A DNA stretch of 22,295 bases from Actinomortierella ambigua (taxonomy: Eukaryota > Mortierellomycota > Mortierellomycetes > Mortierellales > Mortierellaceae), in assembly GCA_016098155.1 (NCBI GenBank), contig JAAAJB010000426.1:9186-31480 (forward strand), written 5' to 3'. Within the stretch, counting starts at the first letter, position 1. Each line of letters opens with the position of its first letter. Below, in pieces: positions 18,501 through 22,295 of the stretch. The notes beneath the pieces are model-generated. The model made no database searches, was not told the DNA's origin, and saw nothing but the letters and a program-made list of their open reading frames with translations. A program made the position numbers and the translations under genes.

Positions 18501-19378
18501 CGGCGTTCAACTCGACAACACGGTTCGGACGTCTGCGCAAGCTCAAGGTCGCTGTGGCTGGCCGCCTGGTCTATATCCGGTTCAGCACGACAACGGGCGA
18601 TGCCATGGGTATGAACATGATCTCCAAGGGCTGCGAGAAGGCTCTGGAGGTCCTGGGTGAGCACTACCCTGAGATGAGTATTGTTTCGCTGTCCGGCAAC
18701 TACTGCACGGACAAGAAGCCCGCGGCGATCAACTGGATTGAGGGCCGTGGCAAGTCGGTGGTGGCCGAGGCCGTGATTCCTGGCAAGGTGGTCGAGTCGG
18801 TCCTCAAGACAACGGTCAAAGCCCTGGTTGAGCTGAACTTGAACAAGAACCTGATTGGCTCGGCTATGGCTGGCTCCATTGGTGGCTTCAACGCCCATGC
18901 GGCCAACATTCTGACAGCCATCTACTTGGCCACGGGCCAGGACCCAGCACAGAACGTCGAGTCGTCGAACTGCATTACCCTCATGAAGGCTATCAACAAC
19001 GACCAAGATCTGCTCATCTCGTGCACCATGCCCTCTGTCGAGGTCGGCACCTTGGGTGGCGGCACGGCTCTGCCGCCTCAGGCCGCCATGCTGGACATGC
19101 TTGGTGTCAGGGGCTCCCACCCGACGACCCCCGGTGCCAATGCCCAGCGCCTGGCCCGCATCATTTGCGCTGGTGTCATGGCTGGTGAGCTGTCGCTGTG
19201 CGCGGCTCTGGCAGCTGGTCATCTTGTCAAGTCGCACATGGCCCACAACCGTGCCCAGCCTGTTACTGGCACGGCTGCGGCGGCTGCACCTGCTGCACCT
19301 GCTACCATTACTGCTTCCGCCACTACGACCATGACGACGTCATGCACGACCATTGTTGGCTCGTGCATCAAGTCATAA
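15557..19378 (+). CDS. HMG1: 3-hydroxy-3-methylglutaryl-CoA reductase, 1229 aa, one intron
   Basis: Catalyses NADPH-dependent reduction of HMG-CoA to mevalonate, the committed step to sterols and isoprenoids, at the ER. Exons are 15557-16528 and 16661-19378; the 132-bp intron is GTAAAG..TTTTTAG, phase 0. N-terminal span 1 (about 50-70) is followed by a long luminal region with a Q8 tract (124-131). A sterol-sensing-type multispan domain (about 330-500) and one more span (about 675-685) follow, then a Ser/Thr/Ala/Pro-rich linker to about 765. The catalytic domain (about 765-1190) has ENVIGYLPLPVGVAGPF, TTEGCLVAS (E878), GDAMGMNM, DKKPAAINW (K1009), GQDPAQNVE (D1085) and AAGHLVKSHM (H1178), so all four catalytic residues are present. 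The C-terminus ends CIKS, as in yeast Hmg1/2. HNR is followed by Ala, not the Ser phosphorylated by AMPK in animals. Length is typical of fungal class I enzymes. Identity is certain; the symbol is by family. Confidence 0.97.
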
Positions 19379-19886
19379 GAAGAAGCACAACAACTTCAAG
19401 CATTCTTTTCTCCCACCCTTTGCATTTTCTTCTCCAATAGACCCATTTCTTCTATATACGTCTCTTGCATTCTCCACTCTCTTGTACGTTATCTGTCCTT
19501 CGCCCTCCGGACAAAATATAAAGCCTTTTTTCACTAAAAACGGTTGACCATTTGAGAATGACGGAAAAATCAACAAGAGAGAGCTGCCTATTGATTTGAA
19601 CCTATTTCACTGTCCGCGCATGCACTGAGATTCAAACGCCAGTCTCAACTCAAAACGGAAGAAACCACAGGGAGAAAGAGAGACAAAAAAGGGTGCGGAC
19701 TCAACGCCTCCTTTTTTCTTTTTTCTCCTTTGCTTACCCTCTGTCATTCAGCCTTCCTCGAATCCAACTTTCTTCACTTCACCATTCATTCCCATTCAAT
19801 TCATCAGAGAAGGCTTGACCAGAAGGACACCCAGGAGGCGAAGACCATAGCAGTAAAACATACCCGTTCACTGAACAATAACCTTA
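19379..19886. other. intergenic region between HMG-CoA reductase and CDF transporter
   Basis: It holds the reductase 3' UTR (T/C-rich, no exact AATAAA; AAAATATAAAG at about 19513 is the nearest A/T-rich candidate). A C/T- and CATT-rich leader-like stretch (about 19705-19805) then precedes the CDF start. Nothing coding is supported. Confidence 0.45.
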
Positions 19887-22029
19887 ATGCGCCCAGCTCC
19901 GAACACGCCAGGCTCGCCCTCCTCTCCACAACAGAGGTCCGAGGACTCGTGCACATCACCAGCGCCTGCTGGTGCACAGCAGCGGCAGCAGCCTAAACGA
20001 GCCTCAGCAACGACGACGCCAGGGTCAGGATCTCAGTCTCCAGCTCTCGGATCCCCTTACCAGCACCCCTTTCCTCCATCGTCGCCATCTCAGCACAGTC
20101 TCCGCGGCGGGGCTGCTCGCCCACACCATGAGCACCACCCACATCAACACTACCACCGCCACCAGCCGGCGTCATACTCCCCAACAAGATCACGGTCAGC
20201 GTCAACCCGCCGGTGGCGGGGCAACGGAGTATTTTTCAATGCCATCCCCGCTCAGCTGGGTCTCGCACCGGAGCAATTCCAACAGGCGCGCACGACAGAG
20301 GAGGAGCTTCGGCAAATCCGAGGGCCTCGTAGGGGTCCAGTCCAGCAATACTACCGGGAGCTGAACGAGCTGCTTGATGCCTTTCAGGAAGTGGAGGAGA
20401 TTCTGCAGGAGCACCGCGAGTATGAGAAGGTCCGGGTTGAAAACGTCCAGCGCAAGCGCCGTGAGCAGCTCGATCGCCTAGATCAGGTTAGAGATGGCCT
20501 CGCCGTTGGTTTGATCGATATTGGAGATGAGCTGCTGGGCGGTGCTAATGGAGCAGGAGGGGGAGAGCAAGGTGAAGATGGATCAGCAGAAGCAGCAGCA
20601 GCAGCAGGAGGAGTAGGGGTCGGACCAGGACCAGAGGCAGGGATGAACAAAAAGGCAGCAGCCCCTTCGCAGTCTACGCAGTTTCAGCGACCCGTAATTG
20701 TCGAGGATCCACCAGCTCAGTCCAATGACACCAATGGCTATGGCTCATTAATCCAACGAAAGCAGACTCACGGAGGAGCAGAAACCACACAGCCTACCTC
20801 CATAGTTATTCATGCAGGAGAGGATGAGGCACCAGATGCGGATGAGACGGCGCCTTTGCTAGCAGCCGGTGCAGCCAAGCGATCACAACGTTCCTCTGCT
20901 AAGATGAGTAGGTTTTGTGTCAGTTATTGTCTACCTACTCTTATTATTATTTTGGATGGGAAGGGGCCAGGGGGCTCACATCTTGTACAACCTGTTGTGA
21001 TTCTCAACCGACTGCTTTCCTCCAACCTCTTGTAGTCGAGCTGGCTATCCAAATCAGCATGGTGGCCAACATAGTCTTGGTGCTGTCCAAGATCTGGACG
21101 GTGGTCATGTCGGCTTCACTGGCGGTACTGGCATCTATGATTGATTCGCTCATGGACCTGCTCAGCGGCTGCATTGTCTGGTACTCGGTCCGCATGCGCA
21201 AGGATGCCAAGGATGGTCACAAGTATCCCGTGGGAAAAGCTCGTATGGAACCTTTGGGCGTTATTGTCTTTGGTTCGATCATGATGACGTCCTTTGCCCA
21301 GGTACTCCTGCAGTCCATCGAACGGTTGCTGGCCGGTGAGGAAGACCACCCAGTCGAGCTCGATCCCATCACCCTGGTCCTGTTGGCGGCCAATATCTTG
21401 ATCAAGCTTGCATTGTGGCTCTGGTGTCGCAACATCAAAAATAGCTCCAGTGTCCAAGCCCTTGCCCAAGACCACTACATTGACGTCATCTTTAACGTCT
21501 TTTCAACCTTTTTCCCCGTGGCTGGTAAGGAAAGCTCGCACAAAAACATCAGCTGTGTATTGGTTTATTCTTTGAATAAGTGACATTAACACCCACTTAT
21601 TCTCTATTGTAACTCTTGATAGGCAAATTCCTGAATCTGTGGTGGCTTGATGCAGCGGGCGCCATTGCTCTGTGCATTTTCATTATCTACAAGTGGGCAG
21701 AGACATGTCTGGACAATATTCGACGATTGACAGGTCATGTCGCGACGGTCAAGGATGCGCAGCAGCTAACCTATATGGCCTATCGGTTCTCGGATTTGAT
21801 CGAGGCCGTGGACACAGTGCGAAGCTATTATGTCGGTGACGGCCTCTTTGTTGAGGTCGACATCGTCATGGCCCGAGATTCGCCCTTGCCATTAGCGCAT
21901 GATATCGGCGAATCACTACAGGAGGCCCTCGAGTGTCTAGACATTGTTGAGCGTGCCTTTGTTCATATCGATATTGATGTCGATCATGAAATTGAGCACC
22001 GCAAGGCCGTCAGTCGACTGCTAGAGTAG
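19887..22029 (+). CDS. Cation diffusion facilitator, Mn2+-type (CDF), 638 aa, three exons
   Basis: Predicted proton-coupled divalent-metal exporter loading Mn2+ (possibly Fe2+) into an organelle or out of the cell. Exons are 19887-20907, 21036-21524 and 21623-22029; introns of 128 and 98 bp are in phase 1. The acceptors give an unbroken CDF domain: A|TC GAG LAIQIS, and PVAG|KFLNLWWLDAAGA. Residues 343 on form about six spans. Span 2 has D377 and D381 (IDSLMDLLSG) and span 5 has D486 and D490 (DHYID); DxxxD at both sites marks the Mn-CDF clade, whereas Zn-CDFs have HxxxD. A soluble C-terminal domain (about 540-638) ends in the usual FVHIDID pattern. The first 340 residues are an extension: Pro/Ser-rich, a His cluster (80-92, nine His), a charged probable coiled coil (about 155-215), Ala/Gly-rich sequence, and an acidic dileucine motif ETAPLL (320-325) suggesting vacuolar sorting. 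Metal choice is by motif only. Confidence 0.92.
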
Positions 22030-22295
22030 TTACCTGTTATAGATCTACCAGGCAAAAATAGAACGTGGAACGGGTTAGTAAATGCTTAACGAATGGTGCA
22101 GCACAAAGAACATGTTTACAAAAAGTCAACACTTACTCTATAAGCCATGCTCCAAGCATGGGGCTCAACCGGAATCATTCTTGATGGGAAGAGCGTGAAA
22201 GTTATATCCAGAAACCAGGTTCTGGTGTTTGTTTTAGACATGCCCGCTCGAGAGAAGGACGGGAAGGCTTGCAGGAATCTTGGACGTGCGGTAGT
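22030..22295. other. 3' flank of the CDF gene
   Basis: A 266-base stretch after the CDF stop. No exact AATAAA, coding frame or RNA gene is recognised. A short CATGC..GCATG inverted repeat near 22147-22161 is the only structure seen and is probably chance. Confidence 0.4.

Noticed and set aside
18338..19246. 302-codon open frame on the - strand inside the HMG-CoA reductase catalytic region
   Set aside because: It mirrors a strongly conserved catalytic domain with high GC at third positions, which commonly leaves the antisense frame open. Its residues show no domain.
1..22295. CRISPR array, tRNA, rRNA, transposase or prophage
   Set aside because: I saw no spaced direct repeats, no paired A/B boxes with a cloverleaf, no rRNA landmarks and no transposase motifs. 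The eukaryotic gene structure makes bacterial elements unlikely.

Overview
The window reads as nuclear DNA of a filamentous fungus. All recognisable genes lie on the + strand. They carry a few short spliceosomal introns (98-347 bp, GT..AG, often GTAAGT-type donors). Intergenic spaces are long and rich in homopolymers and CT/CA microsatellites, and leaders are strongly pyrimidine-rich. The mix of a fungal HMG-CoA reductase with a full membrane domain, a long SEL1-repeat protein, a fungal PQ-loop protein and a manganese-type CDF transporter, plus an F-box-like relic, suggests an early-diverging fungus such as Mortierellomycota. That placement is inference from gene style and composition, not a phylogenetic test.

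Layout. (1) 1-1170: the 3' exon of a truncated membrane protein (81-457), then a broken stretch with an F-box-like start (576-1167). (2) 1168-5457: about 4 kb without a convincing gene, holding homopolymers, hairpins and a CT/ACC-rich leader. (3) 5458-7651: a 691-residue SEL1-repeat (HCP-like) protein with one intron. (4) 8799-10631: an intronless glycyl-tRNA synthetase whose sequence looks bacterial (dimeric, Thermus-like) rather than eukaryotic GRS1-like. (5) 11340-12635: a PQ-loop membrane protein in three exons. (6) 12636-15556: about 2.9 kb without a clear gene, with promoter-like and leader-like signals and two upstream ORFs before the next gene. (7) 15557-19378: HMG-CoA reductase, two exons, 1229 residues, catalytic residues intact. 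(8) 19887-22029: a Mn-type cation diffusion facilitator, three exons, 638 residues. (9) 22030-22295: nothing recognised.

The genes do not form an obvious cluster or pathway. HMG-CoA reductase serves sterol/isoprenoid synthesis at the ER. The PQ-loop and CDF proteins look like endomembrane transporters. GlyRS serves translation, perhaps mitochondrial. The SEL1 protein is a scaffold of unknown partner. The observations most worth following are the bacterial-type GlyRS with an open, ATG-less upstream frame, the uORF-bearing leader of HMG-CoA reductase, and the metal-binding and sorting-signal features in the CDF N-terminal extension. I found no clearly new multi-gene system, CRISPR array, autonomous transposon, tRNA or rRNA.
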